Assembly: GCA_963821325.1 (NCBI GenBank)
Contig: CAWGDC010000001.1
Coordinates: 62,001 to 126,000 of the forward strand
Direction: 5' to 3'
Length of the DNA stretch: 64,000 bases
Source of the DNA: PALSA-555 sp963821325
GTDB taxonomy: Bacteria; Actinomycetota; Acidimicrobiia; IMCC26256; PALSA-555
Shown piece after piece: positions 1-9,987 of the stretch. Made by a program: the position numbers and the translations under genes. The notes under the pieces were generated by a model. That model was given only the letters and a program-made list of their open reading frames with translations, was not told the DNA's origin and ran no database searches. Numbering within the stretch: the first letter of the stretch is position 1; each line of letters begins with the position of its first letter.

Positions 1-404
1 ACGCCCGCGCCGAGACCTGGATCCAGCTGCCGGGGCGCATCTCCGACGACGCCGTCGTCGACCTGTACCAGCGGGCCTGGGTGCTCGCCAGCGCGTCGGC
101 CCGCGAGGGCTGGGGCATGAGCATCACCGAAGCGGGGATGTGCGGCACCCCGGCGGTCGCGACCCGTATCGCCGGGCACCTCGACGCCGTCGACGACGGT
201 CGCAGCGGGCTCCTCGTCGACGGCCGCGAGGGACTCGTCGACGGGATCCGCCGCGTCCTGCAAGACAGCGAACTGCGGGCACGGCTGTCCCGCGGCGCGA
301 TCGACCACGCCTCCACGATGACGTGGGAGGCGTCGGCGCTCGGCGTCCTCGAGGTGCTCGCCGCCGAAGCGCTGCGCTACCGGGCCTTGCCGTCCCACCG
401 ATGA
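1..404 (+). CDS. Glycosyltransferase family 4, C-terminal part (5' end outside window)
   Basis: The reading frame is open from the window edge, and only the last ~134 residues are visible. They show the nucleotide-sugar-binding half of a GT-B enzyme: the E-x7-E signature (REGWGMSITEAGMCGTP), then a GLLVDGREGLVDGI stretch typical of the GT4 C-terminal lobe. It would transfer a sugar from an activated donor, probably at the cytoplasmic side of the membrane, during envelope glycan assembly. Its TGA overlaps the ATG of the AftD-like gene (ATGA), so the two are probably translationally coupled. The donor and acceptor cannot be told from this fragment. Confidence 0.85.
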   Translation, partial: ARAETWIQLPGRISDDAVVDLYQRAWVLASASAREGWGMSITEAGMCGTPAVATRIAGHLDAVDDGRSGLLVDGREGLVDGIRRVLQDSELRARLSRGAIDHASTMTWEASALGVLEVLAAEALRYRALPSHR

Positions 405-3400
405 GCAGGTCGGCTCCCGTCGATACGACGGAGCCCGCACCACCGACCCGGCTGCAGCGCGGCGTCGGCTACTCACTGCTCGCCGCGCTCGCATACATCC
501 CGATCATGCTGACCGCCACCGGGCGGGTCGTCGCCGACACGAAGCAGTACCTGTACCTCGACCCCGGCAAGCTCCTCGTGCGGGCGCCTTACCTCTGGCA
601 GAACAACACCGCGCTCGGGACGGTCACCCACGAGAACATCGGGTACCTGTTCCCGGCGGGGCCGTTCTACTGGGTGCTCGAAACGGCCGGGGTGCCGCAG
701 TGGGTCGCGCAGCGGCTCTGGCTCGGCTCCATCCTCTTCGGGGCCGGCGTCGGCGTCTTGTACCTGCTGCGCACCCTGCACGTGCGCGGACCTGGGGTCG
801 TCATCGCCGCGCTCGGCGTACATGCTCAGCCCGTACTCGCTCGTGTACGCGTCGCGGCTGTCGATCCTGCTCGTCGCCTGGGCCGCGCTGCCCTGGATGG
901 TCGCGCTCGTCGTCCGCGCCCTCCGCGACGACGGGTGGAAGTACCCGGCGGCGTTCGCGATCGTCGTGCAGCTCGCCGGCAGCGTGAACGCCACCGCGCT
1001 CATCATGGTCGGGGTCGCCCCGCTGCTCTGGGTCCCGTACTCGGTGTGGATCAGCCGCGAGATTCCACTGCGCCAGGCGTTGCGCACCGTCGGGCGAATC
1101 GCGGTCCTCACCGTGGCGGCGTCGCTGTGGTGGATCGCCGGCTTGAGCGTCCAGGCAAGCTACGGGCTCAACGAGCTGAAGTTCACCGAGACGATCAAGG
1201 ACGTCTCCACCGCCGGCCTCTCGGGGGAGATCCAACGCGGCCTCGGCTACTGGTTCTTCTACGGCGGCGACAAGCTCGGCCCCTGGATCGAGGCCGTCAT
1301 CGACTACACGTCCCGCCGCTGGCTCATCGTCGTCAGCTACGGGATCCCCGTCACCGCGATCGTCTCCGCCGCGTTCATCCGATGGCGCCACCGCGTCTAC
1401 TTCATCCTGCTGATCCTCGTCGGCGTCACCATCGCGGTCGGCGCCCACCCGTACGACAACCCGTCACCGTTCGGCGCCATCGTGAAGGCGTTCGGGCAAG
1501 GCTCCACCGTCGGGCTCGCGCTGCGCAGCGTCGGCCGCGCCGGGCCGCTCGTCGTCCTCGGCTTCGCCGTGCTCCTCGGCCTCGGCGCCAACCTCCTCGT
1601 CCGGTGGCTGCGCCAACGGGGCTGGCCACACATCGGCCACGTGGCCGTCGCCATCGCCATCGTGGTGATCATCATCAACCTCCCCGCCCTGTGGAACGGC
1701 ACGTTCTACGGCAACAACCTTCAGCGGCCCGAGACCCTGCCGTCGTACTGGACGACCGCGATCGCCGCGCTGAACCAGAAGTCGCACAGCACCCGGATCC
1801 TCGAGCTGCCCGGCGCCGACTTCTCCTCCTACCGGTGGGGCAACACCGTCGAGCCGATCACGCCGGGCCTCACCGACCGGCCCTACGTCGCCCGCGAGCT
1901 CATCCCGTACGGGTCGGCGCCGTCCGCGAACCTGCTCGACGCCCTCGACCGGCGCCTCCAGCTCGGCCTCCTCCAGCCGCAGTCGGTCGCGCCGATCGCC
2001 CGGCTGCTCGGCGTCGGCGACGTCGTGCTGCGCAACGACCTGCAGGTCGACCGCTTCGACCTCGCCCGCCCGAAGAACACCTGGCTGGTGTTCAGCCCGA
2101 CGCCGACCGGGCTCAGCTCGCCCACGAGCTACGGCACCAGCCTCGGTCCGCCCCTGGCGTTCTCGCTCCTCGACGCCAAGACCCTCGCGCTGCCGGCCAA
2201 CATGGCGGACCCGGCGCCGGTCGTCGACTTCCCCGTGCAGTCGGCGGTCCCGATCGTGCGCACGAACGGCGCCGGCCCCGACGTCGTCGTCGCCGGTGAC
2301 GGCGAGGGCCTCGTCGACCTGTCCCAAGCCGGGCTGCTCACCGGCGACGAGCTGATCCAGTACTCGGCCGCGTTCGCCAACGACCCGCAGGGCCTGTCGT
2401 CGGCGATCGCGGGCAACAGCGTCCTCGTCGTCACCGACTCCAACCGCAAGCGCGCCGAGCGGTGGGACAACGTCAACTACGACGTCGGCTACACCGAGCG
2501 GCCCGGCGAGCAGCCACTCGTCACCGACACCCTCGACAACCAGCTCGACCCGTTCCCCGGCGCCGGCGAGAACAGCGAGACGACGATGGCGCAGCAGAAC
2601 GTCCAGGTCTCCGCCACCGGCTACGGCTCGAGCTTCCAGTACCTGCCGACCGACCGGCCGGCGAACGCGTTCGACGGCGACCCCTCGACGGCGTGGACCG
2701 TCGGCGCGTTCGACGCCGTCGACGGGCAGCGCCTGCAGGCGAACCTGGCCCATCCGATCACCACCGGGACGGTGAACCTCGTCCAGCCCCTGACCGGGTT
2801 CATCAACCGCTGGATCACCCAGGCCACGCTGCGGTTCGCGGACTCGCACGGCCGCCCGGTCGGCCAGGACGTGACCGTCCCGCTCGGTCCCGCGTCGCGC
2901 ACCGCGGCCGGCCAGACCGTCACCTTCCCGAAGCGGCGGTTCTCCCGCTTCACCGTCGTCATCGACACCGACAACCAGGGCCCGCAGCCGAACTACCCGC
3001 ACTCGAGCGGCGTCGGGTTCGCCGAGATCCGCCTCCACGACGACCACACCCCCACCCAGAACGTCCGGGTGAACGAGGTGGTACGGATGCCGACCGACCT
3101 CGTGTCGTCACCCGCGGCGCGGGCGATTAGTCACCCGCTCGTCTACGAGATGACCCGTCTCCGCACCGTGCTCGCGCCCCCGAACACCACCGAGGAGGAG
3201 CCGGCGCTCGTGCGGTCCTTCACCGTCCCGAGCACCCGCGACTTCGGTGTCGTCGGCACCGCCCGGCTGTCGCTCGGCGCACCCGACGCGACGATGGACG
3301 CCGCGCTCGGCCAGCCCGGCGCGGCGGACGGCGGCGTCACCGTCACCGCCTCCGAGCACCTGACGACCACCGCAGCGGCCCGGGCGTCGTCCGCGCTGGA

Positions 3401-4820
3401 CGGCGACCCCACCACCGCATGGAGCACCCAGGTCGGCGACACGGTCGGCCAGTGGATCAACGTCCAAACCCCCCAGCCGGTGACGTTCGACCACCTCAAC
3501 CTCCAGGTCGTCGCCGACGGCCGCCACTCCGTCCCCACGCAGCTGCTCATCACCGCCGGCGGCCAGTCCCGGACCGTGAACCTCCCGCCGATTGCCGACC
3601 AGGCGTCGCAGAACGCGGCCGTGTCGGTGCCGGTCAGCTTCCCGGCGCTCACCGGCGACAACATCCGCGTCACGATCGCCGCGGTCCGTCCCGAGACCAC
3701 CATCGAGTACTACTCCGACCTCCCGATCAACCTGCCCGTCGCGATCGCCGAGCTCGGCATCCCGGGCGTGGCGCGCCCCGCCCTCCCGACCACGGTGCCG
3801 TCCGGCTGTCGCCGCGACCTGCTCACCCTCGACGGCCAGCCCCTCGCGGTCCGGATCGTGGGCAGCACCGCCACCGCAGTCGCCGGCGGGACGGTGCAGG
3901 TCCAGCAGTGCAACCCCGACGGCGGCCCCGCCGCGCCGCGGCGCCTCCGCGCGGGCACCCATCTGCTGCGCGCCGTGCCCGGCACGACCAGCGGCCTCGA
4001 CCTCGACGGGCTCGTCCTCGCCTCCGCCGCCGGCGGTGGCGCCACGACGCTGACCGGGCCCGTCTCGACGCTCGCCGCGCACCCATCCCCGCCGGCGCCC
4101 CAGCTCACCGTCCACACGAGCGGGGAGACCACGGTGCACGCCACGGTCCACGGCGCGCACCAACCGTTCTGGCTCGTGCTGGGCGAGAGCTTCAACAGCG
4201 GGTGGCACGCCTCGGTCAACGGGCACGACCTCGGCGCCCCGCAGCTCGTCGACGGGATGTCGAACGGCTGGCTCGTGACGCCAGGCCGGCAGCGCACGCT
4301 CACCGTCACGCTGGCCTGGACACCCCAGAACCGCATCTGGGTCGCGCTGGCGATCTCGGGCCTCGCCATGCTCCTCTGCGCGGCGCTCGCCCTGAGGCCG
4401 CGCCGGCGCGTCGCCGTCGCGGCGGCGGTCGACCCCGACGGGCCCGTCGAGCTCGCGTCCCCGTTCCGCGCCCGGGGCGCGACGCCGTCGCGTCGCGCCG
4501 TCGTGTCCAGCACCGCGGCCGTCACCCTCGCCGCCGGGCTCATCGTGAACCCGCTCGTCGGGCTCATCGCCGGCGCGGCGACGCTCGGCGTCCTGCTGCG
4601 ACCCCGGTGGCGCTGGCTGCTCACCGTCGGCGCACCCGGCGCACTCGCCGTCGCCGGCGGCTACGTGTTCATCCAGCAGTGGCGGCACATGTACCCGTCG
4701 GTGTTCACCTGGCCGACCTTCTTCGACGCCGTGCACGTCGTCGGCTGGATGGCGGTGATCCTGCTCTCGGTCGATGCCGTCGTCGACGTCGTGCGGTCTC
4801 GTCAGCGGACCGACCCCTGA
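401..4820 (+). CDS. AftD-like alpha-(1->3)-arabinofuranosyltransferase (GT-C, DUF3367), one internal frameshift
   Basis: The predicted protein has about 1470 residues, the size of mycobacterial AftD. The N-terminus has the family pattern VADTKQYLYLDP, ENIGYLFPAGP and WVAQRLW, followed by many membrane helices (GT-C fold, polyprenyl-phosphate-arabinose donor in known members). Two discoidin/F5-8-type carbohydrate-binding modules lie around residues 740-885 and 980-1125 (NAFDGDPSTAWT; ALDGDPTTAWST). Helices return near 1310 and at the C-terminus. The frame used from 401 changes to another near 811-820, where one extra G in CTCGGCGTAC breaks an otherwise smooth match (VIAAL then YMLSPYSLVYA). 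I read it as one gene with a single-base indel, probably an assembly error, but a real mutation is possible. Whether arabinogalactan is the product in this organism is inference. Confidence 0.85.
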
Positions 4821-4931
4821 CCCCACACACGTCGGGGCGTCGGGGCGTTCGATCAGGTGGCAGCGCGGCGGGGCGTGCGCGACACTGTCGCCCGGTTCGA
4901 CCGCACCGGAGGGTCGGTGTCGAGCACTGAC

Positions 4932-5639
4932 ATGTCCGGGTCCGTCCCCCGGTATCGCACACTCTCGGTCATCGTGCCCGTGTACAACGAGCGCAACACC
5001 GTCGCCGAGGTCGTGCGGCGGATGCGGGCCGTCGAGCTGCCCCTCGAGCGCGAGATCGTCATCGTCGACGACGGCAGCACCGACGGCACCCGCCAGGTCC
5101 TCTCCCAGCTCGCCGACTCGACCGTGCACGTCGTGCTCCACGACCGCAACCAGGGCAAAGGGGCGGCGGTCCGGACGGGGCTCGCCCAGGTCACCGGCGA
5201 CCTCGTCCTGATCCAAGACGCCGACCTCGAGTACGACCCCGACGACTGGCCCAAGCTGCTCGCCCCCGCGCTGAAGGGACGCGCCCGGGTCGTGTACGGG
5301 TCACGGTTCACCGGTGAGCGGCGCAACATGCTGTTCGTCCACTGGGTGGGGAACCGCTTCTTGTCCCTCGTGACGAACGTCTTGTACAACACGACGCTCT
5401 CCGACATGGAGACCTGCTACAAGCTCTTCGAGCGGGACGTGATCACCCAGATCCACCTGCGGGCGCGCCGGTTCGACTTCGAGCCCGAGGTGACCGCGAA
5501 GGTGCTGCGCCGCGGGATCCGCATCTACGAGGTCCCGATCTCCTACTCGGGCCGCGAGTTCGACGAAGGCAAGAAGATCACCTGGCACGACGGCTTCGCC
5601 GCGTTGTGGACCCTCGTGAAGTACCGCTTCATCGACTGA
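4932..5639 (+). CDS. Glycosyltransferase family 2 (dolichol-phosphate mannose synthase-like)
   Basis: A 235-residue GT-A protein. It starts almost directly with LSVIVPVYNERNTV and has the DDGSTDGT nucleotide-binding loop, DADLEYDP (metal-binding DxD region) and GSRFTGERRN, then a C-terminal ETCYKLF block typical of polyprenyl-phosphate mannose/glucose synthases. It has no membrane tail, so it should be a soluble or peripheral enzyme loading a sugar onto polyprenyl phosphate, the type of donor GT-C enzymes use. It lies downstream of the AftD-like gene on the same strand. The ATG at 4932 is chosen because it precedes the conserved strand by a few residues. GTG 4917 (behind GGAGGG) and GTG 4857 are in-frame alternatives. 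Confidence 0.88.
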   Translation: MSGSVPRYRTLSVIVPVYNERNTVAEVVRRMRAVELPLEREIVIVDDGSTDGTRQVLSQLADSTVHVVLHDRNQGKGAAVRTGLAQVTGDLVLIQDADLEYDPDDWPKLLAPALKGRARVVYGSRFTGERRNMLFVHWVGNRFLSLVTNVLYNTTLSDMETCYKLFERDVITQIHLRARRFDFEPEVTAKVLRRGIRIYEVPISYSGREFDEGKKITWHDGFAALWTLVKYRFID

Positions 5640-5658
5640 TCCCTGCCGTCGAGTGACC

Positions 5659-7602
5659 CTACGGGTGGGTGGGGTTCCAGGCCGCGAGGCCCTGGAGGCG
5701 GGGACCGAGCCAGCGGACCACGAGCTCGGCGGCCGGGCCCTCGTAGTGCATGCCGTCCTCGCGCAGGGTGATCCCGTCGACGGCGTTCTGGCACTGCCCC
5801 GCCGGGCAGACGAGCGTCTGGAAGTCGACGAGGAACACGTCGCGCATCGACAGCGCGGCGCGGATCTCGTCTCGACGCAGGCACGCGGTGCGCGTCGCGA
5901 AGTCGAACCCGAGCGTCGGCGCGGGCAGCCCCACCGCGACGCGTGCGCCGCCGCTGGTCAGCTCCTGGAGGCCCGCGGCGACCTGCCGTTCGAACCAGGC
6001 GTCGTAGCCGGCCTCGCAGAGGTGCACCCACTGCCCGTTCACCAGCCAGTCCCCGACGACCTGCCCGGCGAGGGAGACGAACACGACGTCGGGGTGGTCC
6101 TGGGCGATGTCGTCGGCCCAGTGCGTCGCGCAGTTCGGTGACGCCGTCGGGGTCGACCCGTCGGGCAGCAGATGGGCGCTGGAGCCGGCCTCGAGCCCGC
6201 AGCCCTCGGTGGTCCGGTCGGTGACGGTGTAGCCGTAGGTGCCCTGCAGCTCGGTGAACGCCGGCAGCAGCCGGTAGGCGATCGAGTCGCCGGTGACCAT
6301 GAGCCGGAACGGGGGCGCGGGAACGGTCGTGGTGGTCGGGGCGCCCGAGACGGCGGTCGCGGTCGTCCCGGCCCGGCCGGTGAGATGACGCAGCGCCGCC
6401 GCCGGGTTGACGTGGGGCGTCGCGGGCGGCACGGTCGCGAGCACCACGACCGCGGCGGTGATCCCCACCGCGACGGGCGTGAGCGTCCGGCTGCGCCAGC
6501 CTCGGAGCGCCCCGTGGCGGATCGGCTGCTCCACGAGCCGGTAGCTGAGGAGCGCGATCGCCAGCGTCACCGCGACCTGGACACCGGTGAGCGGCCAGCC
6601 CCGCACCCCGACGCGCCCGGCAGTGACGACGAGGTCGACCGGCCAGTGCCAGAGGTACACGCCGTAGGAGATCAGGCCGAGCGCGCACAGCGGCCGCCAC
6701 GACAACAGTCGCGCCACCGGTCCTCGCGTGGGGTGCGCGGCCGCCGCGATCACCAGCACCGCCGCGGCGGAGCATGCCAGCAACAGGCCCTGGTACACGG
6801 CCGAGTTGGTCCCCGACAGCTGCCACCATGCCCAGGCGAGGAAGCCGAGCGCGACGAGCCCGAGCGCCTCGAGCACGAGGCGCGCCACCCGGCGCGGGGT
6901 CCAGCCGCGCTCGGCGATCAGCGCGGTGAGGGCCGCGCCGAGCAGGATCGAGGACGCGCGCGTGTCGGTACCGACGTACACGCGCTGTGGGTCCGCCCCC
7001 GGCGTGTAGAGCAGGAGGATGGTCGCGAACGACGCGGCCGCCCCGCCGACGGCGACGACGAGCACGCCGCGCACCGATCGACGCCACGCGAGCACCGCGA
7101 CGACCACGAGCGGCCACACGAGGTAGAACTGCTCCTCGATCGCGAGGCTCCACGTGTGCTCGAGCGGCGACGGGGCCCGGAACAGGTCCCAGTAGGACGT
7201 GCCGTGCACGATCTGATGCCAGTTCGCGACGTAGCCGAGGGTCGCCAGGCCGTCGGCGCGGATCTGGGCCAGTTCCGACGGTGCCGCGAAGATGAGCGCG
7301 TACACGCCGACGCCGAGCAGCAGGAGCAGCAGCGCCGGCAGCAGTCGCCTCGCCCGGCGCGACCAGAAGTTGGTCAGCGACACGCCGCCACGCGCGGCGC
7401 GCTCCTCGAGCAGCAACGAGGTGATGAGGAAGCCCGAGAGCACGAAGAACAGGTCGACGCCGAGCCACCCGCCGACGAGATGACCGGCGTGGAACAGCAC
7501 CACCGCGGCCACGGCCGCGCCCCGCAGCCCGTCGAGCGCGGCGACGTGACGGCGCCCGCCGATTGCGGCGACCACGGGCGGTTCCGCCACCGCGTCGCTC
7601 AC
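5659..7602 (-). CDS. OafA/YrhL-type acyltransferase with C-terminal SGNH domain
   Basis: A 647-residue two-domain membrane O-acyltransferase. The N-terminal acyltransferase-3 domain opens with HVAALDGLRGAAV and has the hallmark LFFVLSGFLITSLLL, FWSRRARRLLPAL and HTWSLAIEEQFYLVWP, with about ten helices. The C-terminal periplasmic SGNH part carries the nucleophile block VTGDSIAYRL and a terminal D-x-x-H block (EDGMHY). Such fusions acetylate cell-surface polysaccharides or peptidoglycan. The GTG at 7602 sits behind a GAGGGG ribosome site. An upstream extension in the same frame (to 7815) is Arg/Pro-rich and unlike the family. It converges on the GT2 gene, 19 bp away, suggesting a shared glycan-modification neighbourhood. 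Confidence 0.9.
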   Translation of the reverse strand: MSDAVAEPPVVAAIGGRRHVAALDGLRGAAVAAVVLFHAGHLVGGWLGVDLFFVLSGFLITSLLLEERAARGGVSLTNFWSRRARRLLPALLLLLLGVGVYALIFAAPSELAQIRADGLATLGYVANWHQIVHGTSYWDLFRAPSPLEHTWSLAIEEQFYLVWPLVVVAVLAWRRSVRGVLVVAVGGAAASFATILLLYTPGADPQRVYVGTDTRASSILLGAALTALIAERGWTPRRVARLVLEALGLVALGFLAWAWWQLSGTNSAVYQGLLLACSAAAVLVIAAAAHPTRGPVARLLSWRPLCALGLISYGVYLWHWPVDLVVTAGRVGVRGWPLTGVQVAVTLAIALLSYRLVEQPIRHGALRGWRSRTLTPVAVGITAAVVVLATVPPATPHVNPAAALRHLTGRAGTTATAVSGAPTTTTVPAPPFRLMVTGDSIAYRLLPAFTELQGTYGYTVTDRTTEGCGLEAGSSAHLLPDGSTPTASPNCATHWADDIAQDHPDVVFVSLAGQVVGDWLVNGQWVHLCEAGYDAWFERQVAAGLQELTSGGARVAVGLPAPTLGFDFATRTACLRRDEIRAALSMRDVFLVDFQTLVCPAGQCQNAVDGITLREDGMHYEGPAAELVVRWLGPRLQGLAAWNPTHP

Positions 7603-7857
7603 GCTGCCCCTCACTCCCCTCGTCCTCGACGGGCCCGGTCGGCGACGCCCGCGCCCGCACCGACAGCCCGCGCGATGCGGTCGTTCCTGGGCGTCGGCCG
7701 CACGAACGCTCGAGGCCGGTGCCGTGACCAGCGAGCACAACGGCGGGCGTCGGCTGCGCTTACAGCCGCCCGACCGAGCCGACCCGCCCGGCGGCGCATG
7801 TGGCGTGCACGGCACGGCACCGGTGGGCGCGCGGCCTCACCGATAGGCTGGGCGGCC

Positions 7858-8184
7858 ATGCTGTGGTTCGAGCGGCAGGTGGTCGAGCACCTGCTCCGTC
7901 CCGACCTCGACGAGCGGGCGCGGACCGACGTCGAGCACTACGTCGACAGCGCGCTGCGCGTCATGCCCGAGCACCTGCGCGCCGGCGTCGCCCTCGAGTC
8001 GCTGGCCTTCGGCGCCTGGCCGTCGCTGCAGCGCGCCGTCGGGCGTCTCGACCCCAGGACCGTCGACCGCGCGGTCGAGCGGTGCCGCACCAGCCGGATC
8101 GACGTGGTCCGCCAGTACGTCCGGCTCCTCGAATCGCTGGTCCTCTTCGCCGAGAACGAGCTGGTCGCGGTGCCGGCGTCGTGA
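7858..8184 (+). CDS. Small conserved-type protein coupled to GMC oxidoreductase
   Basis: A 108-residue protein starting MLWFERQVVEHLL. It looks all-helical, with several Arg/Glu pairs and a C-terminal helix LLESLVLFAENELV; it has no signal peptide and no recognisable catalytic motif. Its stop overlaps the GTG start of the oxidoreductase (GTGA), so the two are almost certainly co-translated. In Mycobacterium tuberculosis a GMC oxidoreductase (Rv0492c) is also accompanied by a small protein of similar length (Rv0492A); that parallel is from memory and the relationship is inference. A partner or maturation role for the enzyme is plausible but unproven. Confidence 0.7.
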   Translation: MLWFERQVVEHLLRPDLDERARTDVEHYVDSALRVMPEHLRAGVALESLAFGAWPSLQRAVGRLDPRTVDRAVERCRTSRIDVVRQYVRLLESLVLFAENELVAVPAS

Positions 8185-9608
8185 CCGAACTCAACACCGA
8201 GGTGCTCGTCGTCGGCTCGGGCGCGGGCGGGGCGGTCACCGCGGCGGCGCTCGCCGCCGCGGGGCGACACGTCATGATCGTCGAGGAGGGCCCCGCCGTC
8301 GACCCGGACGCCCACGAGCCGTTCTCGCTCGAGGAGATGGTCGCGAAGTACCGCCACCGGGGCCTGTCCGCCGCGCTCGGCTCGCCGGGGATCGCGTACG
8401 CCGAGGGGCGCTGCGTCGGGGGCAGCACCGAGATCAACAGTGGTCTGTACCACCGGCTACCGCCCGAGCTGGCCGAGGAGTGGCGAGTCCGCTACCGCAT
8501 CGACGAGTTTACGCCCGCCATCCTCGACCGCTACGCCGAGACGATCGAACGGGACCTGTCCGTCTCGAAGCTCACCGGCGCGCCACCCCCGGCGTCCGCG
8601 GTCCTGGAGCGCGGGGCGACGAAGCTCGGCTGGCGGGCCGTCGAGTTCCCGCGGGTGTTCCGCTACGACGACGGCCTCCACCGGGGCGTGAAGCAGACCA
8701 TGGCCCGCACCTTGATCCCCCGGGCCGTGGACGCCGGCGCGCAGCTGCTCGCCGACAGCTGCGTGACTCGGCTCGTCACCCGCGGCGGACGGGTCGTCGA
8801 AGCGCGCGGCCGACGCCGTCACCCCGGGGGGCGGGACGAGCCGCTGTCGATCCGCGCCGAGCACGTCTTCGTGTGCGGCGGTGCGATCCAGACCCCGGCC
8901 CTGCTGCAGCGCAGCGGCGTGCGCCACCGCATCGGTGGCGGCCTGAAACTGCACCCGACGATCAAGATCGCGGCCCGGTTCCCGCAGCGGCTGAACCACG
9001 ACGAGGTTCCGATGCACCGGGTCACTGAGTTCGCGCCCAACCTCACGATCGGCGGCTCCGCAAGCGGGCGCGGCCACGTCGCACTCGCCCTCGCTGACTC
9101 GACGGCCGAGTACGCCGACGCGCTCGCCGACTGGGAGCGCGTCACCGTCTACTACGCGGCGATCCGAAGCGACGGCGACGGCCGCGTGCTCGCCGTGCCC
9201 GGGATCCGCTCACCGGTCGTCACGTACCGGCTCACCGAGTCCGACATGAGCCGCCTGGCGCGGGGGCTCGTGCACCTCGGGGAGGTGCTCCTCGCCGCCG
9301 GCGCCCAGGAGCTCTACCCGTCGGTCGTCGGCGGCGCCGTGGTGCGTCGCGTCGACGAGCTCGGCACGTGGTGGGACTCGGTCACCCGGTCCCGCACCAA
9401 CCTCATGACCGTGCACCTGACCTCGACGGTGCGGATCGGCGAGGAGCGTGACCTCACGGGCGCTGACAGCTTCGGGCACGTCTGGGGCTACGAGAACCTG
9501 CGGGTGAACGACGCGTCGCTGCTGCCCGACGCGCCCGGGGTGAACCCGCAAGCCGCGATCATGGCGATCGCGAGCCGCAACGCCGACCAGTTCCTCTCGG
9601 CCAGCTGA
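8181..9608 (+). CDS. GMC family FAD-dependent oxidoreductase
   Basis: A 475-residue flavoenzyme. The FAD-binding Rossmann motif VVGSGAGGAV is at residues ~9-18, with the ribose-binding acidic end IVEEGP. The second GMC signature is visible as GRCVGGSTEINSGLY. The C-terminal block NPQAAIMAIASRNADQF is the usual GMC_oxred_C end that closes the FAD site. Family members oxidise alcohols, sterols or choline-like substrates; nothing here identifies the substrate. The GTG start overlaps the stop of the upstream 108-residue gene. The ORF is intact, unlike several neighbours. Confidence 0.9.
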   Translation: MTELNTEVLVVGSGAGGAVTAAALAAAGRHVMIVEEGPAVDPDAHEPFSLEEMVAKYRHRGLSAALGSPGIAYAEGRCVGGSTEINSGLYHRLPPELAEEWRVRYRIDEFTPAILDRYAETIERDLSVSKLTGAPPPASAVLERGATKLGWRAVEFPRVFRYDDGLHRGVKQTMARTLIPRAVDAGAQLLADSCVTRLVTRGGRVVEARGRRRHPGGRDEPLSIRAEHVFVCGGAIQTPALLQRSGVRHRIGGGLKLHPTIKIAARFPQRLNHDEVPMHRVTEFAPNLTIGGSASGRGHVALALADSTAEYADALADWERVTVYYAAIRSDGDGRVLAVPGIRSPVVTYRLTESDMSRLARGLVHLGEVLLAAGAQELYPSVVGGAVVRRVDELGTWWDSVTRSRTNLMTVHLTSTVRIGEERDLTGADSFGHVWGYENLRVNDASLLPDAPGVNPQAAIMAIASRNADQFLSAS

Positions 9609-9621
9609 CCGCCGTCCCCGC

Positions 9622-9987
9622 TAGTGCCCTGACCGGCATCGTTTGCGTTGTGTCTGGTTGTCACAGGTGTGTGCGTCGCCAAACCCTCCGGGCGCAAATT
9701 CTCGTGTCCGCACTGTGGACACGCCGGGCATCGCGACCTCGTCGCGGCCCACAACATCGCCGCGAAGCGCGGCGGAACCATCACGACCAGCCAAGTGGTC
9801 GTGGAGCACCGTCGCGTCGGCAACCCGACCCAGCGACGTGACCGCCGCCGCCACCACATGGACCAGCGTCGGTCCTGCCCGGCCCCGGGCCACCCCGCCA
9901 AGCCTGACGGGGAGTCGCTCGCAGACCCCTGCGAGGATCAACCAGCCGTGCGCCCCAACAGCGCACACAGTGGCTGACAAGGCACTA
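9622..9987. repeat. Short inverted repeat TAGTGCC...GGCACTA bracketing the tnpB remnant
   Basis: TAGTGCC at 9622-9628 and its inverse GGCACTA at 9981-9987 lie just outside the tnpB fragment. The flanking bases are partly similar on each side (CTGACC versus TTGTCAGCC read inward). This may mark the ends of a small non-autonomous insertion. IS605/IS607 elements lack terminal inverted repeats, so a different element or chance is possible. Confidence 0.3.
9648..9977 (+). pseudogene. 3' remnant of an IS605/IS607-type tnpB
   Basis: Only the C-terminal zinc-ribbon end of a TnpB protein is present: GRKFSCPHCGHAGHRDLVAA and HNIAAKRGG, followed by the Arg-rich tail VEHRRVGNPTQRRDRRRH. The RuvC-like catalytic core is missing upstream, where the frame abuts the GMC gene region. 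TnpB proteins are RNA-guided nucleases of IS200/605 and IS607 elements; this fragment cannot be active. No tnpA or resolvase gene is seen nearby. Confidence 0.75.

Noticed and set aside
140..2299. 719-codon plus-strand frame spanning the GT4 end and AftD start
   Set aside because: Its middle (residues ~88-225) is the true AftD N-terminus, but the parts before 401 and after ~820 are Arg/Pro-rich shadow translation.
3108..5216. 702-codon open frame on the minus strand opposite the AftD-like gene
   Set aside because: Glu/Asp/Arg/Gly-rich low-complexity translation typical of the antisense of high-GC coding sequence; the plus-strand gene has clear domains.
6172..8184. 670-codon plus-strand frame
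   Set aside because: Only the last 108 codons (from 7858) look like protein; the rest is antisense to the acyltransferase.
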